In this document: in pieces, positions 1 through 13,202 of the stretch
Layout: every line of letters begins with the position of its first letter
Position numbering within the stretch: the stretch's first letter is position 1
Assembly (NCBI RefSeq): GCF_905171765.1
Contig: NC_053390.1
Coordinates: forward strand, 138,045,468-138,109,467
Length of the DNA stretch: 64,000 nucleotides
DNA from: Bufo bufo
Lineage: Eukaryota > Chordata > Amphibia > Anura > Bufonidae
Direction of reading: 5' to 3'
Notes under the pieces: generated by a model
The model's input: the letters and a program-made list of their open reading frames with translations, nothing else
What the model was told of the DNA's origin: nothing
Databases searched by the model: none
Translations under genes and position numbers: made by a program

Positions 1-3000
1 CAGTCTTCATGTCATAGCAGAGAATCAGGCATCACGTCACTCACCATTGGAACAGGCCACTGTCACACATTTAGGCCCAGGCACCCAGGCAGAGGAGAGA
101 GGTCCCGTAACAGAGAATCTGGCCTTATGTCAGCGCAGAATCTGTCTTCATGTCATAGCAGAGAATCAGGCTTCACGTCACCCACCACTGGAACAGACCA
201 CTGTCACACATTTATGCCCCGGCACCCAGACAGAGGAGAGCGGTCCCGTAACAGAGAATCTGGCCTTATGTCAGCGCAGAATCTGTATTCATGTCATAGC
301 AGAGAATCAGGCTTCACGTCACCCACCACTGGAACAGGCCACTGTCACACATTTAGGCCCAGGCACCCAGGCAGAGGAGAGAGGTCCCGTAACAGAGAAT
401 CTGGCCTTATGTCAGCCCAGAATCTGTATTCATGTCATAGCAGAGAATCAGGCTTCACGTCACCCACCACTGGAACAGGCCACTGTCACACATTTAGGCC
501 CCGGCACCCAGACAGAGGAGAGCGGTCCCGTAACAGAGAATCTGGCCTTATGTCAGCGCAGAATCTGTCTTCATGTCATAGCAGAGAATCAGGCATCACG
601 TCACCCACCACTGGAACAGGCCACGTCACACATTTAGGCCCAGGCACCCAGGCAGAGGAGAGAGGTCCCGTAACAGAGAATCTGGCCTTATGTCAGCGCA
701 GAATCTGTATTCATGTCATAGCAGAGAATCAGGCTTCACGTCACCCACCACTGGAACAGGCCACTGTCACACATTTAGGCCCAGGCACCCAGTCAGAGGA
801 GAGAGGTCCCGTAACAGAGAATCTGGCCTTATGTCAGCGCAGAATCTGTCTTCATGTCATAGCAGAGAATCAGGCTTCACGTCACCCACCACTGGAACAG
901 GCCACTGTCACACATTTAGGCCCCGGCACCCAGACAGAGGAGAGCGGTCCCGTAACAGAGAATCTGGCCTTATGTCAGCGCAGAATCTGTCTTCATATCA
1001 TAGCAGAGAATCAGGCATCACGTCACCCACCACTGGAACAGGCCACTGTCACACATTTAGGCCCAGGCACCCAGGCAGAGGAGAGAGGTCCCGTAACAGA
1101 GAATCTGGCCTTATGTCAGCGCAGAATCTGTCTTCATGTCATAGCAGAGAATCAGGCATCACGTCACCCACCACTGGAACAGGCCACTGTCACACATTTA
1201 GGCCCAGGCAGAGGAGAGAGGTCCCGTAACAGAGAATCTGGCCTTATGTCAGCGCAGAATCTGTCTTCATGTCATAGCAGAGAATCAGGCATCACGTCAC
1301 CCACCACTGGAACAGGCCACTGTCACACTTTTACCCCTGTCACCCAGGCAGAGGAGAGAGGTCCCGTAACCGAGAATCTGGCCTTATGTCAGCACAGAAT
1401 CTGTCTTCATGTCATAGCAGAGAATCAGGCATCACGTCACCCACCACTGGAACAGGCCACTGTCACACATTTAGGCCCAGGCACCCAGGCAGAGGAGAGA
1501 GGTCCCGTAACAGAGAATCTGGCCTTATGTCAGTGCAGAATCTGTATTCATGTCATAGCAGAGAATCAGGCTTCACGTCACCCACCACTGGAACAGGCCA
1601 CTGTCACACATTTAGGCCCAGGCACAAAGTCAGAGGAGAGAGGTCCCGTAACAGAGAATCTGGCCTTATGTCAGCGCAGAATCTGTCTTCATGTCATAGC
1701 AGAGAATCAGGCTTCACGTCACCCACCACTGGAACAGGCCACTGTCACACATTTAGGCCCCGGCACCCAGACAGAGGAGAGCGGTCCCGTAACAGAGAAT
1801 CTGGCCTTATGTCAGCGCAGAATCTGGCTTCATGTCATAGCAGAGAATCAGGCATCAAGTCACCCACCACTGGAACAGGCCACTGTCACACATTTAGGCC
1901 CAGGCACCCAGGCAGAGGAGAGAGGTCCCGTAACAAAGAATCTGGCCTTATGTCAGCGCAGAATCTGTCTTCATGTCATAGCAGAGAATCAGGCATCACC
2001 TCACCCACCACTGGAACAGGCCACTGTCACACATTTAGGCCCAGGCAGAGGAGAGAGGTCCCGTAACAGAGAATCTGGCCTTATGTCAGCGCAGAATCTG
2101 TCTTCATGTCGTAGCAGAGAATCAGGCTTCACGTCACCCACCACTGGAACAGGCCACTGTCACACATTTAGGCCCCGGCACCCAGACAGAGGAGAGCGGT
2201 CCCGTAACAGAGAATCTGGCCTTATGTCAGCGCAGAATCTGTATTCATGTCGTAGCAGAGAATCAGGCTTCACGTCACCCACCACTGGAACAGGCCACTG
2301 TCACACATTTAGGCCCAGGCACCCAGTCAGAGGAGAGAGGTCCCGTAACAGAGAATCTGGCCTTATGTCAGCGCAGAATCTGTCTTCATGTCATAGCAGA
2401 GAATCAGGCTTCACGTCACCCACCACTGGAACAGGCCACTGTCACACATTTAGGCCCCGACACCCAGACAGAGGAGAGCGGTCCCGTAACAGAGAATCTG
2501 GCCTTATGTCAGCGCAGAATCTGTCTTCATATCATAGCAGAGAATCAGGCATCACGTCACCCACCACTGGAACAGGCCACTGTCACACATTTAGGCCCAG
2601 GCACCCAGGCAGAGGAGAGAGGTCCCGTAACAGAGAATCTGGCCTTATGTCAGCGCAGAATCTGTCTTCATGTCATAGCAGAGAATCAGGCATCACGTCA
2701 CCCACCACTGGAACAGGCCACTGTCACACATTTAGGCCCAGGCAGAGGAGAGAGGTCCCGTAACAGAGAATCTGGCCTTATGTCAGCGCAGAATCTGTCT
2801 TCATGTCATAGCAGAGAATCAGGCATCACGTCACCCACCACTGGAACAGGCCACTGTCACACATTTAGGCCCAGGCACCCAGGCAGAGGAGAGAGGTCCC
2901 GTAACAGAGAATCTGGCCTTATGTCAGCGCAGAATCTGTCTTCATGTCATAGCAGAGAATCAGGCATCACGTCACCCACCACTGGAACAGGCCACTGTCA

Positions 3001-6000
3001 CACATTTAGGCCCAGGCACCCAGGCAGAGGAGAGAGGTCCCGTAACAGAGAATCTGGCCTTATGTCAGCGCAGAATCTGTATTCATGTCATAGCAGAGAA
3101 TCAGGCTTCACGTCACCCACCACTGGAACAGGCCACTGTCACACATTTAGGCCCAGGCACCCAGTCAGAGGAGAGAGGTCCCGTAACAGAGAATCTGGCC
3201 TTATGTCAGCGCAGAATCTGTCTTCATGTCATAGCAGAGAATCAGGCTTCACGTCACCCACCACTGGAACAGACCACTGTCACACATTTAGGCCCCGGCA
3301 CCCAGACAGAGGAGAGCGGTCCCGTAACAGAGAATCTGGCCTTATGTCAGCGCAGAATCTGGCTTCATGTCATAGCAGAGAATCAGGCATCACGTCACCC
3401 ACCACTTGAACAGGCCACTGTCACACATTTAGGCCCGGCACCCAGGCAGAGGAGAGAGGTCCCGTAACAAAGAATCTGGCCTTATGTCAGCGCAGAATCT
3501 GTCTTCATCTCATAGCAGAGAATCAGGCATCACGTCACCCACCACTGGAACAGGCCACTGTCACACATTTAGGCCCAGGCAGAGGAGAGAGGTCCTGTAA
3601 CAGAGAATCTGGCCTTATGTCAGCGCAGAATCTGTCTTCATGTCGTAGCAGAGAATCAGGCTTCACGTCACCCACCACTGGAACAGGCCACTGTCACACA
3701 TTTAGGCCCCGGCACCCAGACAGAGGAGAGCGGTCCCGTAACAGAGAATCTGGCCTTATGTCAGCGCAGAATCTGTATTCATGTCATAGCAGAGAATCAG
3801 GCTTCACGTCACCCACCACTGGAACAGGCCACTGTCACACATTTAGGCCCAGGCACCCAGGCAGAGGAGAGAGGTCCCGTAACAGAGAATCTGGCCTTAT
3901 GTCAGCGCAGAATCTGTATTTATGTCATAGCAGAGAATCAGGCTTCACGTCACCCACCACTGGAACAGGCCACTGTCCCACATTTAGGCCCCGGCACCCA
4001 GACAGAGGAGAGCGGTCCCGTAACAGAGAATCTGGCCTTATGTCAGCGCAGAATCTGTATTCATGACATAACAGAGAATCAGGCTTCACGTCACCCACCA
4101 CTGGAACAGGCCACTGTCACACATTTAGGCCCAAGACCCAGGCAGAGGAGAGAGGTCCCGTAACAGAGAATCTGGCCTTATGTCAGCGCAGAATCTGTCT
4201 TCATGTCATAGCAGAGAATCAGGCTTCACGTCACCCACCACTGGAACAGGCCACTGTCACACATTTAGGCCCCGGCACCCAGACAGAGGAGAGCGGTCCC
4301 GTAACAGAAATTCTGGCCTTATGTCAGCGCAAAATCTGTATTCATGTCATAGCAGAGAATCAGGCTTCACGTCACCCACCACTGGAACAGGCCACTGTCA
4401 CACATTTAGGCCCAGGCACCCAGGCAGAGGAGAGAGGTCCCGTAACGGAGAATCTGGCCTTATGTCAGCGCAGAATCTGTATTCATGTCATAGCAGAGAA
4501 TCAGGCTTCACGTCACCCACCACTGGAACATGCCACTGTCACACATTTAGGCCCCGGCACCCAGACAGAGGAGAGCGGTCCCGTAACAGAGAATCTGGCC
4601 TTATGTCAGCGCAGAATCTGTCTTCATGTCATAGCAGAGAATCAGGCATCACGTCACCCACCACTGGAACAGGCCACTGTCACACATTTAGGCCCAGGCA
4701 CCCAGGCAGAGGAGAGAGGTCCCGTAACAGAGAATCTGACCTTATGTCAGCGCAGAATCTGTATTCATGTCATAGCAGAGAATCAGGCATCACGTCACCC
4801 ACCACTGGAACAGGCCACTGTCACACATTTAGGCCCAGGCAGAGGAGAGAGGTCCCGTAACAGAGAATCTGGCCTTATGTCAGCGCAGAATCTGTCTTCA
4901 TGTCATAGCAGAGAATCAGGCTTCACGTCACCCACCACTGGAACAGGCCACTGTCACACATTTAGGCCCCGGCACCCAGACAGAGTAGAGCGGTCCCGTA
5001 ACAGAGAATCTGGCCTTAAGTCAGCGCAGAATCTGTATTCATGTCATAGCAGAGAATCAGGCTTCACGTCACCCACCACTGGAACAGGACACTGTCACAC
5101 ATTTAGGCCCAGGCACCCAGGCAGAGGAGAGAGGTCCCGTAACAGAGAATCTGGCCTTATGTCAGCGCAGAATCTGTATTCATGTCATAGCAGAGAATCA
5201 GGCTTCACGTCACCCACCACTGGAACAGGCCACTGTCACACATTTAGGCCCCGGCACCCAGACAGAGGAGAGCGGTCCCGTAACAGAGAATCTGGCCTTA
5301 TGTCAGCGCAGAATCTGTCTTCATGTTATAGCAGAGAATCAGGCATCACGTCACCCACCACTGGAACAGGCCACTGTCACACATTTAGGCCCAGGCACCT
5401 AGGCAGAGGAGAGAGGTCCCGTAACAGAGAATCTGGCCTTATGTCAGCGCAGAATCTGTCTTCAGGTCATAGCAGAGAATCAGGCATCACGTCACCCACC
5501 ACTGGAACAGGCCACTGTCACACATTTAGGCCCAGGCACCCAGGCAGAGGAGAGAGGTCCCGTAACAGAGAATCTGGCCTTATGTCAGCGCAGAATCTGT
5601 CTTCATGTCATAGCAGAGAAACAGGCTTCACGTCACCCACCACTGGAACAGACCACTGTCACACATTTAGGCCCCGGCACCCAGACAGAGGAGAGCGGTC
5701 CCGTAACAGAGAATCTGGCCTTATGTCAGCGCAGAATCTGTATTCATGTCATAGCAGAGAATCAGGCTTCACGTCACCCACCACTGGAACAGGCCACTGT
5801 CACACATTTAGGCCCCGGCACCCAGACAGAGGAGAGCGGTCCCGTAACAGAGAATCTGGCCTTATGTCAGCGCAGAATCTGTCTTCATGTCATAGCAGAG
5901 AATCAGGCATCACGTCACCCACCACTGGAACAGGCCACTGTCACACATTTAGGCCCAGGCACCCAGGCAGAGGAGAGAGGTCCCGTAACAGAGAATCTGG

Positions 6001-9000
6001 CCTTATGTCAGCGCAGAATCTGTCTTCATGTCATAGCAGAGAATCAGGCATCACGTCACCCACCACTGGAACAGGCCACTGTCACACATTTAGGCCCAGG
6101 CAGAGGAGAGAGGTCCCGTAACAGAGAATCTGGCCTTATGTCAGCGCAGAATATGTCTTCATGTCATAGCAGAGAATCAGGCTTTACGTCACCCACCACT
6201 GGAACAGGCCACTGTCACACATTTAGGCCCTGGCACCCAGACAGAGGAGAGCGGTCCCGTAACAGAGAATCTGGCCTTATGTCAGCGCAGAATCTGTATT
6301 CATGTCATAGCAGAGAAACAGGCTTCACGTCACCCACCACTGGAACAGGCCACTGTCACACATTTAGGCCCCGGCACCCAGACAGAGGAGAGCGGTCCCG
6401 TAACAGAGAATCTGGCCTTATGTCAGCGCAGAATCTGTATTCATGTCATAGCACAGAATCAGGCTTCACGTCACCCACCACTGGAACAGGCCACTGTCAC
6501 ACATTTAGGCCCGGGCACCCAGGCAGAGGAGAGAGGTCCCGTAACAGAGAATCTGGCCTTATGTCAGCGCAGAATCTGTCTTCATGTCATAGCAGAGAAT
6601 CAGGCATCACGTCACCCACCACTGGAACAGGCCACTGTCACACATTTAGGCCCAGGCAGAGGAGAGAGGTCCCGTAACAGAGAATCTGGCCTTATGTCAG
6701 CGCAGAATATGTCTTCATGTCATAGCAGAGAATCAGGCTTTACGTCACCCACCACTGGAACAGGCCACTGTCACACATTTAGGCCCCGGCACCTAGACAG
6801 AGGAGAGAGGTCCCGTAACAGAGAATCTGGCCTTATGTCAGCGCAGAATCTGTCTTCATGTCATAGCAGAGAATCAGGCTTCACGTCACCCACCACTGGA
6901 ACAGGCCACTGTCACACATTTAGGCCCCGGCACCCAGACAGAGGAGAGCGGTCCCGTAACAGAGAATCTGGCCTTATGTCAGCGCAGAATATGTCTTCAT
7001 GTCATAGCAGAGAATCAGGCTTTACGTCACCCACCACTGGAACAGGCCACTGTCACACATTTAGGCCCTGGCACCCAGACAGAGGAGAGCGGTCCCGTAA
7101 CAGAGAATCTGGCCTTATGTCAGCGCAGAATCTGTATTCATGTCATAGCAGAGAAACAGGCTTCACGTCACCCACCACTGGAACAGGCCACTGTCACACA
7201 TTTAGGCCCCGGCACCCAGACAGAGGAGAGCGGTCCCGTAACAGAGAATCTGGCCTTATGTCAGCGCAGAATCTGTATTCATGTCATAGCACAGAATCAG
7301 GCTTCACGTCACCCACCACTGGAACAGGCCACTGTCACACATTTAGGCCCGGGCACCCAGGCAGAGGAGAGAGGTCCCGTAACAGAGAATCTGGCCTTAT
7401 GTCAGCGCAGAATCTGTCTTCATGTCATAGCAGAGAATCAGGCATCACGTCACCCACCACTGGAACAGGCCACTGTCACACATTTAGGCCCAGGCAGAGG
7501 AGAGAGGTCCCGTAACAGAGAATCTGGCCTTATGTCAGCGCAGAATCTGTCTTCATGTCATAGCAGAGAATCAAGCTTCACGTCACCCACCACTGGAACA
7601 GGCCACTGTCACACATTTAGGCCCCGGCACCCAGACAGAGGAGAGCGGTCCCGTAACAGAGAATCTGGCCTTATGTCAGCGCAGAATCTGTCTTCATGTT
7701 ATAGCAGAGAATCAGGCATCACGTCACCCACCACTGGAACAGGCCACTGTCACACATTTAGGCCCAGGCACCCAGGCAGAGGAGAGAGGTCCCGTAACAG
7801 AGAATCTGGCCTTATGTCAGCGCAGAATCTGTCTTCAGGTCATAGCAGAGAATCAGGCATCACGTCACCCACCACTGGAACAGGCCACTGTCACACATTT
7901 AGGCCCAGGCAGAGGAGAGAGGTCCCGTAACAGAGAATCTGGCCTTATGTCAGCGCAGAATCTGTCTTCATGTCATAGCAGAGAATCAGGCATCACGTCA
8001 CCCACCACTGGAACAGGCCACTGTCACACATTTAGGCCCAGGCAGAGGAGAGAGGTCCCGTAACAGAGAATCTGGCCTTATGTCAGCGCAGAATATGTCT
8101 TCATGTCATAGCAGAGAATCAGGCTTTACGTCACCCACCACTGGAACAGGCCACTGTCACACATTTAGGCCCTGGCACCCAGACAGAGGAGAGCGGTCCC
8201 GTAACAGAGAATCTGGCCTTATGTCAGCGCAGAATCTGTATTCATGTCATAGCAGAGAAACAGGCTTCACGTCACCCACCACTGGAACAGGCCACTGTCA
8301 CACATTTAGGCCCCGGCACCCAGACAGAGGAGAGCGGTCCCGTAACAGAGAATCTGGCCTTATGTCAGCGCAGAATCTGTATTCATGTCATAGCACAGAA
8401 TCAGGCTTCACGTCACCCACCACTGGAACAGGCCACTGTCACACATTTAGGCCCGGGCACCCAGGCAGAGGAGAGAGGTCCCGTAACAGAGAATCTGGCC
8501 TTATGTCAGCGCAGAATCTGTCTTCATGTCATAGCAGAGAATCAGGCATCACGTCACCCACCACTGGAACAGGCCACTGTCACACATTTAGGCCCAGGCA
8601 GAGGAGAGAGGTCCCGTAACAGAGAATCTGGCCTTATGTCAGCGCAGAATCTGTCTTCATGTCATAGCAGAGAATCAGGCTTCACGTCACCCACCACTGG
8701 AACAGGCCACTGTCACACATTTAGGCCCCGGCACCCAGACAGAGGAGAGCGGTCCCGTAACAGAGAATCTGGCCTTATGTCAGCGCAGAATCTGTCTTCA
8801 TGTTATAGCAGAGAATCAGGCATCACGTCACCCACCACTGGAACAGGCCACTGTCACACATTTAGGCCCAGGCACCCAGGCAGAGGAGAGAGGTCCCGTA
8901 ACAGAGAATATGGCCTTATGTCAGCGCAGAATCTGTCTTCATGTCATAGCAGAGAATCAGGCATCACGTCACCCACCACTGGAACAGGCCACTGTCACAC

Positions 9001-10283
9001 ATTTAGGCCCAGGCAGAGGAGAGAGGTCCCGTAACAGAGAATCTGGCCTTATGTCAGCGCAGAATATGTCTTCATGTCATAGCAGAGAATCAGGCTTTAC
9101 GTCACCCACCACTGGAACAGGCCACTGTCACACATTTAGGCCCTGGCACCCAGACAGAGGAGAGCGGTCCCGTAACAGAGAATCTGGCCTTATGTCAGCG
9201 CAGAATCTGTATTCATGTCATAGCAGAGAAACAGGCTTCACGTCACCCACCACTGGAACAGGCCACTGTCACACATTTAGGCCCCGGCACCCAGACAGAG
9301 GAGAGCGGTCCCGTAACAGAGAATCTGGCCTTATGTCAGCGCAGAATCTGTATTCATGTCATAGCACAGAATCAGGCTTCACGTCACCCACCACTGGAAC
9401 AGGCCACTGTCACACATTTAGGCCCGGGCACCCAGGCAGAGGAGAGAGGTCCCGTAACAGAGAATCTGGCCTTATGTCAGCGCAGAATCTGTCTTCATGT
9501 CATAGCAGAGAATCAGGCATCACGTCACCCACCACTGGAACAGGCCACTGTCACACATTTAGGCCCAGGCAGAGGAGAGAGGTCCCGTAACAGAGAATCT
9601 GGCCTTATGTCAGCGCAGAATCTGTCTTCATGTCATAGCAGAGAATCAGGCTTCACGTCACCCACCACTGGAACAGGCCACTGTCACACATTTAGGCCCC
9701 GGCACCCAGACAGAGGAGAGCGGTCCCGTAACAGAGAATCTGGCCTTATGTCAGCACAGAATCTGTATTCATGTCATAGCAGAGAATCAGGCTTCACGTC
9801 ACCCACCACTGGAACAGGCCACTGTCACACATTTAGGCCCCGGCACCCAGACAGAGGAGAGCGGTCCCGTAACAGAGAATCTGGCCTTATGTCAGCGCAG
9901 AATCTGTCTTCATGTCATAGCAGAGAATCAGGCTTCACGTCAGCCACCACTGGAACAGGCCACTGTCACACATTTAGGCCCAGGCACCCAGGCAGAGGAG
10001 AGCGGTCCCGTAACAGAGAATCTGGCCTTATGTCAGCGCATAATCTGTATTCATGTCATAGCAGAGAATCAGGCTTCACGTCAGCCACCACTGGAACAGG
10101 CCACTGTCACACATTTAGGCCCAGGCACCCAGGCAGAGGAGAGCGTTCCCGTAACAGAGAATCTAGCCTTATGTCAGCGCAGAATCTGTATTCATGTCAT
10201 AGCAGAGAATCAGGCTTCACGTCACCCACCACTGGAACAGGCCACTGTCACACATTTAGGCCCCGGGTCCCAGACAGAGGAGA
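1..10283. repeat. 141-bp satellite array, about 73 units, open at the left edge
   Basis: Head-to-tail units of 141 bp fill the first 10.3 kb, with a minority of 133-bp units. The short units lack 8 bp (one copy of cacccagg) in the stretch after 'catttaggccc'. Units differ by scattered substitutions, such as tgtctt/tgtatt, ggcatc/ggcttc and aggcac/cggcac. Because 141 is 47 codons, two plus-strand frames stay open over long distances, and the 8-bp deletion switches between them. I read these open frames as a by-product of repeat length, not as a gene. The array starts before the window, and its last unit degrades at about 10260-10283, where hAT 3' sequence begins. Confidence 0.97.
6138..9606. 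repeat. Higher-order repeat: four near-identical 556-bp blocks
   Basis: A four-unit block (141+141+141+133 bp) recurs at 6138-6693, 6976-7531, 8080-8635 and 9051-9606. The same diagnostic changes appear in the same order each time: agaatatgtc, then ctggcacccag, agaaacagg, agcacagaatc and cccgggcac, ending in an 8-bp-deleted unit. The blocks are separated by 282, 548 and 415 bp of ordinary units. Identity between blocks is visibly higher than between neighbouring monomers, which points to recent segmental amplification by unequal exchange. Confidence 0.9.
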
Positions 10284-10435
10284 GGTTCATTCAACTTTGG
10301 GTTGCCCCGCAATATAATGGTAAAATGAAATGAAAAATAGTATTGAATGAGGAAGTGCCCTGGAGTACAATAATATATTGTTAAGGGGAGGTAGTTAATA
10401 TCTAATCTGCACAAGGGATGGACAGGTCCTGTGGG

Positions 10436-13180
10436 ATCCATGTCTGGTTCATTTTTATGAACGTCAGCTTGTCCACATTGGCCCCCTGCCGTGCTGTATA
10501 CACGTTCAGACAAAACGCTGGCCGCCGGGCAGGCCAGCACCTCCAAGGCATAAAAGGCTAGCTCTGGCCACGTGGTCAATTTGGAGACCCAGAAGTTGAA
10601 TGGGGCCGAACCATCAGTCAGTAAATGGAGGGGTGTGCACAGGTACTGTTCCACCATGTTAGTGAAATGTTGTCTCCTGCTAACACGTTCCATATCAGGT
10701 GGTGGTGCACTTAGCTGTGGCGTGTTGACAAAACTTTTCCACATCTCTGCCATGCTAACCCTGCCCTCAGAGGAGCTGGGCGTGACACAGCTGCGTTGGC
10801 GACCTCTTGCTCCTCCTCTGCCTTCGCCTTGGGCTTCCACTGTGACATTTGGGAATGCTCTCAGGAGCGCGTCTACCAACGTGCGCTTGTACTCGCGCAT
10901 CTTCCTATCACTCTCCAGTGTAGGAAGTAAGGTGGGCACATTGTCTTTGTACCGGGGATCCAGCAGGGTGGCAACCCAGTAGTCCGCACACGTTAAAATG
11001 TGGGCAACTCTGCTGTCGTGTCGCAGGCACTGCAGCATGTAGTCGCTCATGTGTGCCAGGCTGCCCAGAGGTAAGGACAAGCTGTCCTCTGTGGGAGGCG
11101 TATCGTCATCGTCCTGTGTTTCCCCCCAGCCACGCACCAGTGATGGGCCCGAGCTGCTTTGGGTGCCACCCCGCTGTGAACATGCTTCATCCTCATCCTC
11201 CTCCACCTCCTCCTCATCCTCGTCCTCCTCGTCCTCCAGTAGTGGGCCCTGTCTGGCCACATTTGTACCTGGCCTCTGCTGTTGCAAAAAACCTCCCTCT
11301 GAGTCACTTCGAAGAGACTGGCCTGAAAGTGCTAAAAATGACCCCTCTTCCTCCTCTTCCTCCTGGGCCACCTCCTCTTCCATCATCGCCCTAAGTGTTT
11401 TCTCAAGGAGACATAGAAGTGGTATTGTAACGCTGATAACGGCGTCATCGCCACTGGCCATGTTGGTGGAGTACTCGAAACAGCGCAACAGGGCACACAG
11501 GTCTCGCATGGAGGCCCAGTCATTGGCGGCAGAAGGACGTGCGCAAAATAGCTCTCCGCCTGGGGCCCAGCTGCCACTACATTTACCCAGTGTGCAGTTA
11601 GGGAGATATAGCGTCCCTGGCCGTGCTTACTGGTCCACATATCTGTGGTTAGGTGGACCTTGCCACAGATGGCGTTGCGCAGTGCACACTTGATTTTATC
11701 GGACACTTGTTTGTGCAGGGAAGGCACGGCTCTCTTGGAGAAGTAGTGGCGGCTGGGAACATCATACTGTGGGACAGCAAGTGACATGAGCTGTTTGAAG
11801 CTGTGTGTGTCCACCAGCCTAAATGACAGCAATTTATAGGCCAGTAGTTTAGAAATGCTGGCATTCAGGGCCAGGGATCGAGGGTGGCTAGGTGAGAATT
11901 TACGCTTTCTCTCAAATGTTTGTGAGATGGAGAGCTGAACGCTGCCGTGTGACATGGTTGAGATGCTTGGTGACGCAGGTGGTGGTGTTGGTGGTACATC
12001 CCATGTTTGCTGGGCGGCAGGTGCCAACGTTCCTCCAGAGGCGGAGGAAGAGGCCGAGGCGACGGCAGCAGCAGCAGCAGAAGAGGCCGAGGCGGCGGCA
12101 GCAGCAGAAGAGGCCGAGGCGGCAGCAGCAGAAGAGGTAGCAGGGGGAGCCTGAGTGACTTCCTTGTTTTAAAGGTGTTTACTCCACTGCAGTTCATGCT
12201 TTGCATGCAGGTGCCTGGTCATGCAGGTTGTGCTAAGGTTCAGAACGTTAATGCCTCGTTTCAGGCTCTGATGGCACAGCGTGCAAACCACTCGGGTCTT
12301 GTCGTCAGCACATTGTTTGAAGAAGTGCCATGCCAGGGAACTCCTTGAAGCTGCCCTTGGGGTGCTCGGTCCCAGATGGCGGCGGTCAGTAGCAGGCGGA
12401 GTCTCTTGGTGGCGGGTGTTCTGATTTTGCCCACTGCTCCCTCTTTTGCTACGCTGTTGGCTCGGTCTCACCACTGCCTCTTCCTCCGAACTGTGAAAGT
12501 CAGTGGCACGACCTTCATTCCATGTGGGGTCTAGGACCTCATCGTCCCCTGCATCGTCTTCCACCCAGTCTTGATCCCTGACCTCCTGTTCAGTCTGCAC
12601 ACTGCAGAAAGACGCAGCAGTTGGCACCTGTGTTTCGTCATCATCAGAGACGTGCTGAGGTGGTATTCCCATGTCCTCATCATCAGGAAAAATAAGTGGT
12701 TGTGCGTTAGTGCATTCTATCTCTTCCACCCCTGGGGAAGGGCTAGGTGGATGTCCTTGGGAAACCCCTGGCAGCAGAGTCTTCAAACAGCATAAGAGAC
12801 TGCTGCATAACTTGAGGCTCAGACAGTTTCCCTGATATGCATGGGGGTGATGTGACAGACTGATGGGCTTGGTTTGCATGCGCCATCTGTGCGCTTTCTG
12901 CAGAAGACTGGGTGGGAGATAATGTGAACGTGCTGGATCCACTGTCGGCCACCCAATTGACTAATGCCTGTACCTGCTCAGGCCTTACCATCCTTAGAAC
13001 GGCATTGGGCCCCACCAAATATCGCTGTAAATTCTGCTGGCTACTGGGACCTGAGGTAGTTGGTTCACTAGGACGTGTGGCTGTGGCAGAACGGCCACGT
13101 CCTCTCCCAGCACCAGAGGGTCCACTAACACCACCACGACCATGTCCACGTCCGCGTCCCTTATTAGATGTTTTCCTCAT
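10436..13180 (-). pseudogene. BED-finger hAT transposase, family 1, degenerate
   Basis: The start at 13180 opens a Gly/Arg-rich N-terminal region (repeated RGRG) that I cannot match to a known domain. A frameshift near 12770 leads to an acidic stretch and then a BED zinc finger at about 12180-12330, with CTLC followed by HLHAKH. A single TAA at 12169-12171 interrupts the frame before an Ala/Ser linker encoded by an imperfect GCA/GCC repeat. The RNase-H-like core follows at about 11600-11700, with TTDMWTSKHGQGRYISLTAH, whose Asp fits the first catalytic acid. Between about 11400 and 11580 a large internal deletion removes the region that in family 2 carries the VVCDN and HVPCM motifs. The C-terminal dimerisation domain is present (LACPAASVLSERV), but a deletion of about 35 bp near 10485 removes its last residues. 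Against hAT transposases this copy is inactive. Family 1 copy 2 (63070-64000) shows the intact C-terminus. Confidence 0.9.
12030..12142. repeat. Imperfect trinucleotide tract encoding an Ala/Ser linker
   Basis: Runs of gcagcagcag alternate with gaagaggccgaggc. On the minus strand, in the transposase frame, this reads as an Ala/Ser-rich linker between the BED finger and the catalytic core. The opposite strand gives open Glu/Ala or Arg frames, which are shadows. Confidence 0.8.
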
Positions 13181-13202
13181 TGTTCCCGTTCACCACAATT
13201 TT

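Noticed and set aside
127..2763. 878-codon open frame and similar long frames across 1-10317
   Set aside because: They are frames of a 141-bp satellite whose length is a multiple of three. There is no start context, domain or composition of a real protein.
1..10283. CRISPR array
   Set aside because: Units are 133 or 141 bp and similar throughout; there are no unique spacers between short repeats.
11049..11693. Ser-rich plus-strand frames opposite the family-1 transposase
   Set aside because: They mirror the Glu/Asp-rich insert of the minus-strand transposase.
12007..12348. Arg/Gly/Ser-rich plus-strand frame
   Set aside because: Shadow of the trinucleotide linker tract on the coding minus strand.
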